From positions 2,852,001 to 2,916,000 of the forward strand of contig JAGKQI010000090.1 of NCBI GenBank assembly GCA_018806915.1: a stretch of DNA of 64,000 nucleotides. The letters are read 5' to 3'. The stretch comes from Phytophthora colocasiae. Taxonomy: Eukaryota; Oomycota; Peronosporomycetes; Peronosporales; Peronosporaceae. The translations under genes were made by a program, and so were the position numbers. Positions 46,301 through 56,207 of this stretch are shown one piece after another (within the stretch, counting starts at the first letter, position 1; each line of letters opens with the position of its first letter). The notes beneath the pieces are model-generated. The model made no database searches. It was given only the letters and a program-made list of their open reading frames with translations, and had not been told where the DNA came from.

Positions 46301-46442
46301 TGGCGAGCTGGAGCTGCTTGTTGCCTGGCGTGGTCTACAAGACGCTGAGAACTCCTGGGAACCCGCCCATTCGATCAAGCGTGACGTTCCGGCGCTGGTG
46401 GCCAAGTATGCTGATGACCACAATGTGGAGGAGCTCCAGTAG
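43389..46442 (+). CDS. gypsy A pol: RT, RNase H, integrase, chromodomain
   Basis: 1017 residues in one open frame. RT has FRITIDYRPVNRL, GAFDFHKGFWQM and an active site written WIDD (VLVWIDDVLLFA) instead of the usual YxDD. RNase H contains FSDASLTGYAL and YCDHSNL. Integrase has HCGTQGHRG with CLLC, then DYLYLGDSYGD, MSDNGSHFKN and NGTVERVNRD for the DDE triad. The C-terminus is a chromodomain (LLVAWRGLQDAENSWEP). The frame runs to the stop at 46442 without interruption, so the pol part could still be functional if expressed. The gag is disrupted, so the element cannot move on its own. Confidence 0.92.
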   Translation: MQSMVDEAIDAGFEPNLSAELRDLVTSYSDVFRVNLGRDEAADVQPLEVRLQDGAQPYRSGVRRYPEAQRQFLREYVRELEEAGLIHRNTQSRWACPALPVAKRGTDEFRITIDYRPVNRLTVPLAGASPNLAVVTESVRGSYGFGAFDFHKGFWQMPLHSNSREMFSFVTEDGVFTPTRVPQGASDSAVHFQAQMNEVLRDLLFRSVLVWIDDVLLFARTASEYLENLTNFFGILRQRKLKLNARKCKLFAKRVKWCGKLIDGEGVEHDPERLAALQQMPLPPTGAALQHFLCALNWLRDSMVDYSRITSPLHEKLEHVMQSRGRRKAQLSGAILEWSAAETEAFRETLMMVECSCKLAFPDKGATVCMFSDASLTGYALVLTQVLNWQDGVPVEEQQHELLICRGGLFKGAQKNWSIVEKEGYPIVKACGDLDYMLVREKGFHVYCDHSNLIQIFTPDREVKQHIKGKLQRWALKLVGCWYVIHHIAGETNLWADIISRWGQPAHPDASEPLAVRRVTTRSAQTLPELRPLQNDQFTWPTRAEIVRVQQQYRGNEPDSAVTVSDGIEVDGKLWLPSEAKNLLKRLFVVAHCGTQGHRGVNVMVELLDRRFVLLNARQMVTRFVNQCLLCKHVKGGQVIQRNWTVDRPVAKRNECLHLDYLYLGDSYGDTLYVLVLKDELTHYCELVPADVADSQTAVAAILDWNKRFGAPVSWMSDNGSHFKNEVMELLAERLGATHQFAPVYTPWINGTVERVNRDILQVLRVMLLESWLDTRNWVHLLPIIQANLNHTPVFSLGNCAPVELFTGLPAASCLDVVAAPTERVLRNLPMEKAELREAVETLRQSLHGMHRVVRDRREQQRVAAMARSKGTVCNFSEGDYVLWSRVDKRLQGNKLLVRWVGPFQVVKALPHSFLVRHLLTGAEYDVHGSRLKFYYDADLDVTAEIREHVSLQGIVLEVRAIVAHRFNTASGELELLVAWRGLQDAENSWEPAHSIKRDVPALVAKYADDHNVEELQ

Positions 46443-46605
46443 AATTTTGGCGGTTCAAGGGTGTCTGGTTGTGGAGTTATGTCCAATCGCAGTGAAAGGG
46501 TACAAGTTCAACACGTTGCCGTTGAAGTTGGGTACATACGACGGGACATGGCTACATGTGTTCAGAAACGGTCAAGGGAAACGTGACCCGAAGGTTATCA
46601 GAAGG
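46443..46605 (+). other. 3' tail of gypsy A before MULE insertion
   Basis: Non-coding sequence after pol. It ends in the MULE target duplication TTATCAGAAGG (46595-46605); the tail resumes at 49375 and reaches the 3' LTR at 49416. Confidence 0.7.
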
Positions 46606-46883
46606 GCAGAGAATATTGCCACAAGGTGCAATAAGGATTTGTCTTCATATTGTGGCCCATTTACACAAGCTGACACAAGTTACCACAATAATCCCTTTAC
46701 AATCTCCACAACACACACAAGCCAACAAGCGCTATGACCCCCCCATCCGATCTGGAATCCTGCTGGCGTCCATGGACTTGCCATCACCTGCGTTATTTAA
46801 GCGTTATTTTGTGTTGACACTTCATGTGAGCACATGGGTTCACAACAATGACAGAGTCGTTTAAACGTGTATTGTGCTTCACC

Positions 46884-48008
46884 TTACTCCCCACTTAGAA
46901 GAATCTTCAGCATGTAACGAAAGCGCAACAATTTGGTATCAGACGGGATATCTAGCGACTCAAACAGGTAGCTCTCGATGAATGCTAGAACCAGTACCCC
47001 GCAGCTTTCACCGTCTAGTTGCTGAAAGAAGCGACTAACTTCACGCCTCCAACGTTTCTCATGAGGTAGTAGAGGGAGAAATGTTCTCCTGAAAATGCGC
47101 TCGATTGCATCAATAGTCGCTTCGTCGTTCCTCAGATCCATAACCTTAAATACGTACGTTTTCAGGCTAATTCCAATGCCACACCAGTGATCTTTATGAA
47201 GCCACAGCGCACCCACAATCTTATCGCCGCTGGAACTGATCACCGTGTGTTCTTTTAGCCATTCCAGCCTCTCTTCATCTGTTCCAAACCCCATTAACTG
47301 AGTCGTGAACGTAGTTGAATGTGCAGATTCGGCTACACTGTTGGCATCGGCGCACATCGCAGAAATAGCCGCAGTCATAGCAATGTCTTCCGCTTCATTA
47401 TGGAGTAGGTCCAGTAATGACTTCTCTGTGTCGTCACAAATATTGATATTGCCCACACAGGTTGAGATGTCTTCTATTGTTACCACTCCCACACCGTCAA
47501 ATATAGAACCAAGTTGAGCTCCTTCAACATCGATATCGCGAATCCACTCAAGGCAATCTTCGATCATACTAAATCCAGTTCTAGCACCGTGAAATCCTCC
47601 CATTGTAACGATATAATTTCCTGTCGTTTTGGGAAATAGCGAATTACGTCCCCGCTCAAACTTGAGTAGTATTTCGGCGTATTGGAGGTCAGTGCCTTGT
47701 TGTTCTCGATATTCTCGCTGACATTTATCCATTAAAAACAGACAATGACGAACCCAGTTCCGAGGAAGAATCACACTGCAAACCTTCATTGTCTTCGCAG
47801 TATTGTTTGATTTAGACGCGAGAACTGCAACACACAGGTCCGGAGCTTCACGGGGGGATGGGAGATTAGACAAGACAGAAAATTTCGCGAGATACTCGTT
47901 CAGTGCGTTATACGTAACTGGTTCTTCGTCTAGACGCCGCTGTAGCTCCACCAAATTTCCACTGTCTTCATCAATCGGGGGCTGATATTTCTGCAGAAGT
48001 GCTGCCAT
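46884..48008 (-). CDS. Ulp1/C48-type cysteine protease carried by MULE
   Basis: 374 residues, open throughout. The C-terminal half has the C48 catalytic order: His in KDHWCGIGIS, Asp in VMDLRND, Gln in FFQQLDGES and Cys in ESCGVLVLAF. The N-terminal half is helical and shares the LPxxWVxHxLxL pattern with the second Ulp1 frame at 50750-51835. C48 enzymes process or remove SUMO-like modifiers. Ulp1-bearing MULEs are known from plants (Kaonashi type) and other lineages; the role of the protease in transposition is unknown. The start is uncertain because the frame joins upstream transposase sequence at a deletion. Confidence 0.8.
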   Translation of the reverse strand: MAALLQKYQPPIDEDSGNLVELQRRLDEEPVTYNALNEYLAKFSVLSNLPSPREAPDLCVAVLASKSNNTAKTMKVCSVILPRNWVRHCLFLMDKCQREYREQQGTDLQYAEILLKFERGRNSLFPKTTGNYIVTMGGFHGARTGFSMIEDCLEWIRDIDVEGAQLGSIFDGVGVVTIEDISTCVGNINICDDTEKSLLDLLHNEAEDIAMTAAISAMCADANSVAESAHSTTFTTQLMGFGTDEERLEWLKEHTVISSSGDKIVGALWLHKDHWCGIGISLKTYVFKVMDLRNDEATIDAIERIFRRTFLPLLPHEKRWRREVSRFFQQLDGESCGVLVLAFIESYLFESLDIPSDTKLLRFRYMLKILLSGE

Positions 48009-49150
48009 CTCCCTAAATTTGTTCCGCCGTGTACCATAAAAGAAAACAACTTGTACCGAGATGCATTAGTGTCGTGTGTGGCGTCTACTAGCATGGCCTC
48101 CGGAAAAGACGAAAATAGCGCGCGCATGTGACCGGTTTGTATCGTGATGCACCTCGCGATGCGCTGAACAAGTTTGAAACACATTGTTAGCAATGATGTC
48201 CGGATTTATCAAATGTACATACAGCCTACCCTTGATCCCTCCTGGTCAATATCCACATGAGAGGCTGCAAAACGGTCGGACTCGCAAAACCGATCAAGTG
48301 TCTCTGCAACTCTGTCCGAAACACTCATTCCCCTCTCATCTTCTCTCTTCAATTTTGCAAGCAGATTGTGGACGTCGACCATATCCGGCTCAGAACTCGT
48401 GTTGTCCCAAATGTACCGGAGAATTTTCTTTCGAGAGAGCCCCGCTTTTCGAAGCATATCCACGGTAACAAGCTCTTCTGGTGGCAGATGCAAACGGTTT
48501 TTAGGGAGACGTTTGTGAGCGTACTTGCCAAGGCTGTGATTGTGGGAGGTTTGGTGAACTGAGATCTTCAGATAATACGAATCTTCTTTGCGTTGCAGCA
48601 GGATATTGAGCTTTAACACAGAAACACAACAATGCTAATAAAAAAATAGCTGCAATGATAAAAGACGAGAATAGTGTACCTTCGCTTTGCAGCCTATGGA
48701 ACGAACGTTCTGACGTGGACGTTTACCTTGGCCACGGTTGCGATGCTTACCAGCATAGGTGCACTCGTACGACACCAGATAATATGGAAACGCGTCGTCA
48801 TGAAATAGCTCCGAGTCTGGGGGCTCCTCACCTCTATCTGGTAGTGCTTCGTAACGCGTTTGTTCCGGGCAGTCCGACTTGTTGATGTGCGTTTGGCGTA
48901 TGTTTAATTACAACATCGAGTTACTACAGTGTATACGAATATACTTTAGCCGACATACCTGGTAGGTTTCCTCACAGTACTTTTTGAAGCCGTTGGTGAA
49001 TTCCTCCCAAGTGGCGTATTCTTGATTCAGTAGACTGGGTACGTGCTGAGTTGACGAGTCCGACCACTGACTTGCATCGGATTTGGATGCCTCGCCATCT
49101 TCTGAAGATGCTTGGGCCTCGTGCGGTGGGGACCGACGCTTGCGGGGCAT
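47930..49150 (-). pseudogene. MULE transposase, N-terminal part only
   Basis: Minus-strand fragments in order: a Ser/Glu-rich start at 49150 (MPRKRRSPPHEAQ, ATWEEFTNGFKKYC) ending at a possible splice donor near 48958; a FAR1-like region near 48890-48680 (YECTYAGKHRNRG, IGCKAK); 48619-48209 (HNHSLGKYAHKRLP, VDMLRKAGLSRKKIL); and 48193-47930 with the first catalytic Asp block FPEAMLVDATHDTN and SRYKLFSFMV. The core then stops and runs into the protease region. The second and third catalytic acidic residues and the SWIM finger are absent. Confidence 0.7.
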
Positions 49151-49415
49151 ATTAATAGGACGGCAATACTGCAGGCTGGGAACGGAGGGGGAGGGCGTTC
49201 GCCGGACAAGATTTCAGAATGATTTTGAGCCACAAATTTATCTAACGTTTAATTGGCGTTGCTTTACGCGTTTTTTTCGGGGCGAAAAAGCTCAACATCG
49301 AACGACCCTTTCACTGGGATAGTGAAAAATCCGGCTCTCCCCCTTGTGGTAATAGTCACTCTCTTATCAGAAGGTAAGTACCAAGATATTTTGCGTCTGG
49401 TCGTCTTGGGGGCAG

Positions 49416-49697
49416 TGTGGGGTTTGTATCAGACGACCTGGCGCTGCTGTCGCCGACGGCGACGACGTGCAGACAGAGACCTACCGACATCTACATGTAC
49501 ACCTGAAGACCGCGTCAACATCGGGCTGCATATACAATGTGTGCCGCGTCAACAGCGACCTTCATCAACAAGCACTAATGGTTGGTGCTGGGGAGCTGGA
49601 GCGTACTGAGGCAAGTAGAGCTAGGAGGTAAGCTCGGGGAACTGCTTGCTTTAATAAACTCACTTCGCAACTTACTTTGAAGCGCGCAAACGTCATA
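49416..49697 (+). repeat. 3' LTR of gypsy A
   Basis: 282 bases; three T residues where the 5' LTR has C. Followed by the GAGGG target copy. Confidence 0.9.
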
Positions 49698-50252
49698 GAG
49701 GGCGACCAATTCCGGTACCACTGACGCAAGATGGTGGCAATTCAATCAGTTGATCGTCATCTCTAACGTCGAGTTGAGGGCACGATTCAGGAGCGATAGT
49801 CCAGTTGACTTGCGGTATATCGATGGTAATAGCCGCTCGACGCTGCTGCACTAGCCAAGGGGGCTTCACTAGTAGGTGCAAGTAACCTGATGGGAGGTCT
49901 TTACCGAGAGCGTCTGCGATTGTTTCCAGTCCCGTAAATGACGTCCTGTCGTCTCCAATGATGTCCTTGATCTCGGCAGGAGCATCGCCACTTAGCATAG
50001 CCTGCAGGGTTCCTTTAAAAGCAGGATCAGCAGACAGCCTCGTGCCATCCGCCTTCTTGGCCTCAAAAAGCAGCAGCTCGCCTTGATCAACGTCCTTCAG
50101 TTCTGATTTGTACGCTTCCTTTATTGGCGCGCTCAAGGTCCCCACCAATGCATTCAACTTGGTGCTTAAGCTGACCGGCCGTCCGCGTACGCCAACGACG
50201 ATACAGTTTACCGCCGCCATCGCGTCTTCTTCCATCTTCGCGCTTTTTTGCT
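49698..50252 (-). pseudogene. Crinkler CRN3, N-terminal header piece
   Basis: Encodes the CRN header on the minus strand: MEEDAMAA, CIVVGVRGRPVSL, the LFLAK-equivalent LLLFEAKKADG, and HLLVKPPW at the header end. It is cut at the GAGGG site. The header frame is intact here, unlike in CRN2, but the first codons (MEDAK) are replaced and the 5' leader is broken by the MULE at 50262. LFEAK is shared with CRN2, while CRN1 has LFLAK. Confidence 0.85.
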
Positions 50253-50749
50253 TTCTTGAAAGGCAGGTGATATTGCCCATGTTTTTCTAAAATTTGAATA
50301 GGTTTAGGTTTAAAGACATGTATGTATTGTCCACGTGTCTGCCATGTTTTCTCCATGTAACTAATTTATGTGGCAGACGCGATTTAGGAGAAAATAAATG
50401 ACGGTAATATTACCAATCGCACTATTTCTGTTCTTGATAGGCATCATGTGATCTGTTCTCGATTCCTGTCACGTCATCAAAGTTCCTCCATGTATTGTAC
50501 ATGTAAAAATACGTGCTGGATTCATGTTTAGTTTACACGCAAAATTGAAGACTGATGCGTAAATCTTTTTGTCGGCTGTCAGGTTATTTGTTCTTCATTC
50601 AGACATAATTGTCCTATTTACATACAGAAGATGAAAAGCGAGACACTTTTCCGCGGACAAGCCAAAATATAAAAAACACTGGGAAAAACCTGGGCAAAAC
50701 CTAGATATCAAATGTATTTGCTCGGCAGAGTAAAGTTCAACCTGACAAG

Positions 50750-51835
50750 CTAACTCGTGAAGAGATCGCGTCCTTCGCATTTCGTGCTGTAGTCGACGAT
50801 CGCCCGCAACACATCCCAGCGGCGACGCGTGAGACCTTCACTGGAGTAATCGCTACCAGCCTCTTTCCATAGTCGCTTCCAGCAAAACAGACAGACGAAG
50901 AGTCCGCAATTATCGCTGTCTTTTTGCAGTGGGCTATGCACCGCCTTGTATCCGAACCCAGGTAGTGAGGCGGCAATCAACTCCATCGCGAGGGCTTTGA
51001 GTATTTTGTGGTTCTTTGGCTTGTCAAGGCTATCATAGCCGAGTATCGTAGCGTTGTTATGATCCATAACAATGCACGCCCAGTGAACACTATTCAGGTT
51101 GATGGGCAAGAAAACAAATTCTTCAGAAGCCGTTTCCAATACCTCGTGAACTGCCTTGGGTACCAGCTCGCCTCCTTTCTTCTTATTCAACGGGCCGGAA
51201 AAAGCTGGTAAAAACACTGTCTTGTTCTTCTTGAGGTTCTCGTGCGCTAAAGTCTCCAAAAATCCGTGGATGACAGCTTCGTTATACCATAAACCCTCCC
51301 GTGAGCAGTATAGATTTGCCCAAAAGAGATCGAAAGAAAAACCGGCCAGCGGTAATCCAGTTCCTGGCCACGCCCGCAACAGCTCTCCAGCAACGCTTTG
51401 GGCACCCTCATCTGGAAAGGAGGAGTCGACCTTGCCCATTAGCCACGAATAACAGCGTAATCCACTTGCACATGTATTGCCCATGTTCCACAGGTATTGC
51501 ATAGCCGAAAGTGCAGCTTCGCTGAAATCTCCTACGCCATCAATGTTCACAACCAGATCGACTTCTGTATCTCCAGAGTGGCTCTTATTCTCAGAGGATT
51601 CCGTAAGATCCACTTTGTTGGCATGGGGATGCGTTTCCTTTTCATCCTTTATGAGCTGTAGAGCGTGACTCACCCAACTCTGAGGAAGTCGGTAAAGAGT
51701 GCCGGCAACTGGAAGTCCATTTTTCTGGATGCTCATCTTCTTTTTTTTCTGCTCCTTGAAGCGCGTATCCAAAGTATCGAGAAACGACGCCACTTCCTTA
51801 AGAGACGGTCTGTTTTTCTGCAGATATTTCACCAC
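50750..51835 (-). CDS. Ulp1/C48-type cysteine protease carried by second MULE
   Basis: 361 residues, open. C48 catalytic residues are in order: His in NSVHWACIVMD, Asp in GYDSLDKP, Gln in HSPLQKDSD and Cys in DNCGLFVCLF. The N-terminal half is helical and Lys-rich, with the LPQSWVSHALQL pattern shared with the other Ulp1 frame. Overall the two proteases are clearly different in sequence, so they come from separate MULE families rather than a local duplication. It lies downstream of the SWIM finger, as in Ulp1-type MULEs. Confidence 0.82.
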   Translation of the reverse strand: MVKYLQKNRPSLKEVASFLDTLDTRFKEQKKKKMSIQKNGLPVAGTLYRLPQSWVSHALQLIKDEKETHPHANKVDLTESSENKSHSGDTEVDLVVNIDGVGDFSEAALSAMQYLWNMGNTCASGLRCYSWLMGKVDSSFPDEGAQSVAGELLRAWPGTGLPLAGFSFDLFWANLYCSREGLWYNEAVIHGFLETLAHENLKKNKTVFLPAFSGPLNKKKGGELVPKAVHEVLETASEEFVFLPINLNSVHWACIVMDHNNATILGYDSLDKPKNHKILKALAMELIAASLPGFGYKAVHSPLQKDSDNCGLFVCLFCWKRLWKEAGSDYSSEGLTRRRWDVLRAIVDYSTKCEGRDLFTS

Positions 51836-53009
51836 ATCCTCGACCGTTTTGTCTCGGAGTACCTTGCGCGATGCCGTGCCGTTGTTATATGCCTTTGATC
51901 AGCATGGCGCTTTGAGTTAACGTGAGCACGGTTCAACTTGGGGCGACCAACTTTAGGTGCTCTGGAATTGAAAGGCTTGACAGTCAATTTGTCTCCAGCT
52001 GTATCATCGGCGCCACCACTGTGAACCTGGTCATCTTTTTCCTCGTCATCCTCGGGCTCTACGTTAACTTAGATAGGCTTAATTTCACTTGACTCTGACT
52101 CCAGAGAAATCATGGAACCTGTCGACGCTGACTTCCCTTGGCGGAAGTCTCTCCACCAGTGCTCCAAGTTGTGCATTGCAGCTTCAAACTTTGTGTCGGT
52201 GAAGTCAGCTAACTCCGTAGAAATTCGGGAGAAGACGTCCTGGGCTCTCGTGAACTTGTCCTTCTCGGTCATGAGCTTTTTCGCTTTGATCTCCTCCGCA
52301 GACGAGACCACACGAATTGGTACGTCTACGTCGAGAATTGGTTCGTCCAGCGGAGATGTTTTGAGCCATCTAGAGAGAATACACAACCAAAACGCGGTCA
52401 AAACCCGGGTAAAACATGGTAGCATAACAATTGAAACAGGATGTCCATACTGAAACATGGACAACATGGCCATTACCTGGATGGAATCGAGGCGTACGGA
52501 ATCGTAAGCAAGGTGTCAGACTTCCTTCGAAACATCAGCGCGTGGCGACAAGGTAGCAGCATTGTCTTTGAGAACTCGCAGTCGCACAGCCATGTCGTTT
52601 TGTCGACGTGGTGGGTTCGATCGTCTCGAACGACATTGACACTAGAATCCGAGTCGATAAATTCATAGTTTGCCGCGTTTTCCGGATCCACTGCGTACTT
52701 GTACTCCTCAAACAAAATGTCGGCAACCCACTCAGTTGTTATACCAAGTAGCTGGTTCATCTCCTCTCCGTAGTTGTGATTTATCGTAGTACCCGGCATC
52801 ACCCGCGCAGCAAATTCATCTTCCTTGCGACGCTGAAACTTTAACACGACCTCTAAGCACTCACGCATTGAATACGCGCTTTCAATGTCCGCTTTCAACT
52901 TGCCAAAAAAACTCTCCAGCCTGTTATTTGTGTTGTTACGAAAGTGAGGTAGGTGCATGCATTTGTTTGATCCTCGTACTCTTTTAAGTACTTCTCCAAG
53001 CGTTCCCAC
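51836..53009 (-). pseudogene. MULE transposase C-terminal part with SWIM finger
   Basis: 53009-52473 encodes the post-catalytic region (HFRNNTNNRLESFFGKLK) and a SWIM finger, WLCDCEFSKTMLLPCRHALMF. 52473-52069 follows in another frame with helical sequence (AAMHNLEHWWRDFRQGK). A basic stretch near 51990-51840 leads into the protease. The catalytic DDE core does not appear anywhere in the element. Confidence 0.72.
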
Positions 53010-53225
53010 GAGCGGTGCAATTTCTTCAGCGTGGGTACGTAGTGCATAACATCATCACGGTCCGAAGAAGATCTTTTACGAGAGCTGCGCCCACTCGAAG
53101 AGCTCTGGGCAGCACCGTCGCTGCCAGCATCATCAGCTTCCCCATCCCCTCCCTCTCCTTCCTCCTCCTCCTCCTCCTCCTCCTCCTCCTCCTCCTCCTC
53201 CTCCTCCTCCTCCTCCTCCTCATCC

Positions 53226-53257
<32 letters not shown>

Positions 53258-53536
53258 ATCCTCCTCCTCCTCTTCCTCCTCATTCTCCTCCTCGTCATCC
53301 TTTGGGTCACCATCCTCCGCTTCATCAGCATCCGAAACTTCGTCGCCGTTTGGAGCATCGCTGCCAGCACTTCCAGCATCAACATCTAGAGAAGGTTGGG
53401 TATCTGTTGCATTCTCATCAGCAGCGACGTCACCCTTGTGATCTTCAGTCTTCGTTGATGCGGCAGCAGCCATCTCCTTCTCCTCCTTCAGCTTTTGCTG
53501 TCTCTGGATGTGTGCAGTTTTCCGAGTTCGAGCCAT
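52895..53536 (-). pseudogene. MULE protein N-terminal part with long poly-Glu tract
   Basis: A 213-residue frame: basic start (MARTRKTAHIQRQQK), acidic middle with a poly-Glu run of about 50 residues coded by a GAG/GAA microsatellite, a Ser/Arg patch, then LKKLHRSWERLEKYLKEYE. Near 52960 the sense frame shifts to the one that starts the SWIM part, so a one-base indel and a loss of the transposase core separate the pieces. A splice acceptor-like tttgcag lies just upstream at about 53571. Confidence 0.6.
53155..53300. repeat. CTC/CCT trinucleotide microsatellite
   Basis: Almost uninterrupted CTC repeats from 53157 to 53222, then mixed CTC/TTC to about 53295. They code for Glu on the minus strand. 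Likely unstable in length. Confidence 0.9.
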
Positions 53537-54262
53537 ATCTGGATGTGTTCGTAAAACCTGGTCAATACCTGCAAAATACGTGGCAGATGCATCAGCTCAA
53601 GATTTCAACACGAAGGCTCCCGTGCCAGTATGCGTGCGTACCCGACTAAAGCGAAGACGAATTGATAGGGAGACGCGTGTGCGGAGAACAAAACGGACTT
53701 CAGCCGTGCAGATGCAATTAGATACTCGTTCCACACTAGAAATCCACACAAAAGATGAGAATAGAGTCATTCCGTCGTCTATCACTTGTGTACGTACATT
53801 CAGCTACCACAGGAGCTTCAGCAGCAGCCACAGGAGCGTCAGCAGCGGCGGGGGAGGCAGGGTTCTTGCGTCCGCGGCACGTTGAGAAATGAGTGGCGCT
53901 GGCTGCGCGCGGGAACGTGCTGGCACGTGCGTGAAATAAAATGGACGTGTGTGAAAATAATCCGGACGGTATTGTAATTTATCAACTTCACAGTAAGATC
54001 ATAACGTGTCTGTCCGTCGGTCACGCCCCTTTCCACCGGCCTGAGCCTTTCGAGTGGCATCTTTTTTGGAGCGTGTCTCCATGCATGTCTATACATTTTC
54101 CTCCCATCAAAGCAACTGCACCTACTCTATTGACTGGAACCTTCTTTCCAAAAATTACAAAAGTAGCATTGTCCACGTAATTATTCGGACTTATCTGGAT
54201 TCGAACCTAATCGGATTTTCGAACCTAATAGAACGAACTTAATCGAATCGAACCTAACAAAC

Positions 54263-56043
54263 CGTGACGAGGAAGTCTGGCGCATAGCAGAGTATAAGTG
54301 CCTGACGTGGCTGGCGGAGTATCTGATTTCGAACGGAAAAACGCTACATACGCATGGACTTCCTGGTCTCGAAACGTACAGCGACGTTTCTGATGAAGTC
54401 GCACGCCAGTCTGCTGATCCTATGGATATCGTCGTGCAGTACTGTACGTAGCAGCGTACGAATCAGACGACCTTGAGAGAACTGCGACGCTTGCGGATCA
54501 ACCAGAAAGACATTTTTGACCAAGTCACCGAAGCTGTCCACCACCCAGTCGGTGGACGGAAGCTGTTTTTTGTAGACGGCCCGGGTGGAACTGGTAAATC
54601 GTTCTTGCTGGAGCAGATACTTGCTCATGTCCGTCTACAGAGAAAGGTGGCGATAGCAGTGGCTTCCAGTGGAATCGCAGCGACGTTGTTGACAGGAGGA
54701 CACACGGCACATTCTACATTTTGGATCCCGCTTAAACTGTCCGAGTTCTCAACATGTAGTCTGTCTTGGCAGAGCCAGAAGGCAGAACTGATCCGCAAGG
54801 CAAGTTTAATCATCTGGGACGAAGCTCCTATGATAAATCGAGCGTGCTTCGAAGCTGTGGATCGGTCGTTCCGGGATATTATGAAGAACGAGTTGGAGCC
54901 ATTCGGAGGCAAGGTCATGGTTTTCAGTGGAGACCATCGACAGATCCTGCCTGTGTTGAAGGATGCTACTCGGGCAGAAACGCTGGATGCTTGCTTCAAG
55001 TCTTCCGCACTGTGAAGCCATTTACGGCAAGTGCGTCTGACGGAGAATATGCGTGTTCAGACGGCTCCGGACCCAGCAAGCGCCGCTGAATTGGCAGAGT
55101 TTTCCGACTTCTTGCTTCAGATCGGGGAGGGTCGATATCCAGTCAACTCCGATATCAGTGAGAACGACATATGTCTTCCACCCGACATGTGCATTATACC
55201 AGACACACGAGGGGATGATCGATGGGATGACGAAGAAACCAAAGAGAACGAAGACATGGAAGCACCTCCAATCTTCAATCTTCTACCGCCAGCGGAATCA
55301 TCAGCTGATCGAGATGTTGATGATCCGGATGAGAACAGGCGGAAGCGCAACGTCAATGCGCTTATTGATGCAGTGTATCCTGGTGTTGGTGACGGTAATC
55401 TTCCGGATGACTACTTCGTTGAACGAGCCATTTTGGCACCTACGAACGCGAGTGTGAGGCGAATTAACGACATGGTCTCGGAACGTCTATCAGGAGAAAC
55501 AAAAGAGTACCTCTCTGTTGACAGTCTGGAAGGTGTAGCGGATCCAAACATGTTTGAGCCAGAGTTTTTGAACTCTCTGAATTTCTCCGGTATCCCGCCA
55601 CACCGGATTGTATTGAAAGTTGGAACTCCGATCATTATGATTCGCAACCTGAATAGCGACACAGGGTTGTGTAACGGAACACGACTCCGAGTGGTGTCAC
55701 TGCGTGAGCGAAGCATTGAAGCTACGATTATGTCTGGGCCGTTCAAGGGCAAGCGAGTATTCATTCCGCGCATCATCTTCTACAATGAAGACGACGACAA
55801 GGAATTCCCGTTCAAGCTTCGGCGAAAACAGTTTCCTGTGGTTCCGGCGTTTGCGATGACGATCAACAAGGCTCAAGGGCAGTCTATCCACCACGTAGGG
55901 ATCTACCTGGACAGCTGTATGTCGCGTTGTCGAGGGTGACTTCACGGAAGGCGATCAAGATAGCCGTGGACCCGGAAGCGATCGACGAAGACGGGAACGT
56001 ACACACCAAGAACATTGTCTATCGGGAGATCTTCGAGTTCTAA
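54263..56043 (+). pseudogene. Helitron Pif1-type helicase, broken
   Basis: The frame starts without an ATG in the pre-helicase linker (WRIAEYKCLTWLAEYL), meets a TAG at 54449, and continues into the helicase: Walker A GPGGTGKS, Walker B LIIWDEAPM, GDHRQILPV. A one-base loss near 55011 stops it; the next frame (55031-55939) has RLTENMRVQ, an acidic insert, and TINKAQGQS. A deletion near 55911 shifts again before the GQLYVALSRVTSR end block, and the tail runs to 56043. The Rep domain is absent. The tail after SRVTSRK matches the two deleted copies in units 1 and 2. Confidence 0.82.
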
Positions 56044-56176
56044 GTGTATCATTTCATATTTTGTTTTGAATAAAATCTCTTACTTTCATGTGTGAAATCC
56101 CTGAATCATGTAATATTTTCAATTTTCACTGGTCTTTATGAACCTTACCCAAACTACTGGGACCAACTATGCCCAC

Positions 56177-56207
56177 GCGCCCGCGTAGCGGGCGCCCAGA
56201 GCACTAG
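56177..56207 (+). mobile_element. Helitron 3' terminus with perfect hairpin
   Basis: Perfect 8-base stem gcgcccgc / gcgggcgc with GTA loop (56177-56195), then ccagagca and CTAG ending at 56207, followed by T. It matches the canonical Helitron end. The 5' TC end was not located. Confidence 0.8.

Larger units (their letters stand above)
46606..49363 (-). mobile_element. MULE with Ulp1-type protease inserted in gypsy A, 2.76 kb
   Basis: Flanked by the direct repeat TTATCAGAAGG (46595-46605 and 49364-49374; 9 to 11 bases count as duplication). The ends are inverted repeats of about 38 bases sharing TATTRCCACAAGG and GGATTTKTC. The minus strand encodes the N-terminal part of a MULE transposase and then a Ulp1-like protease. 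Most of the transposase core is deleted, so this copy is non-autonomous. Confidence 0.85.
34620..49697 (+). mobile_element. Ty3/gypsy element A inserted in CRN3
   Basis: Two 282-base LTRs (34620-34901 and 49416-49697) flanked by the 5-base target duplication GAGGG (34615-34619 and 49698-49702). The gag-protease and pol frames are on the plus strand, with RT, RNase H, integrase and chromodomain in gypsy order. A purine-rich stretch (gggggcag) precedes the 3' LTR. The element is enlarged by gypsy B at 35732-42742 and a MULE at 46606-49363. Without these guests and one copy of each target duplication it would be about 5.3 kb. Confidence 0.93.
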
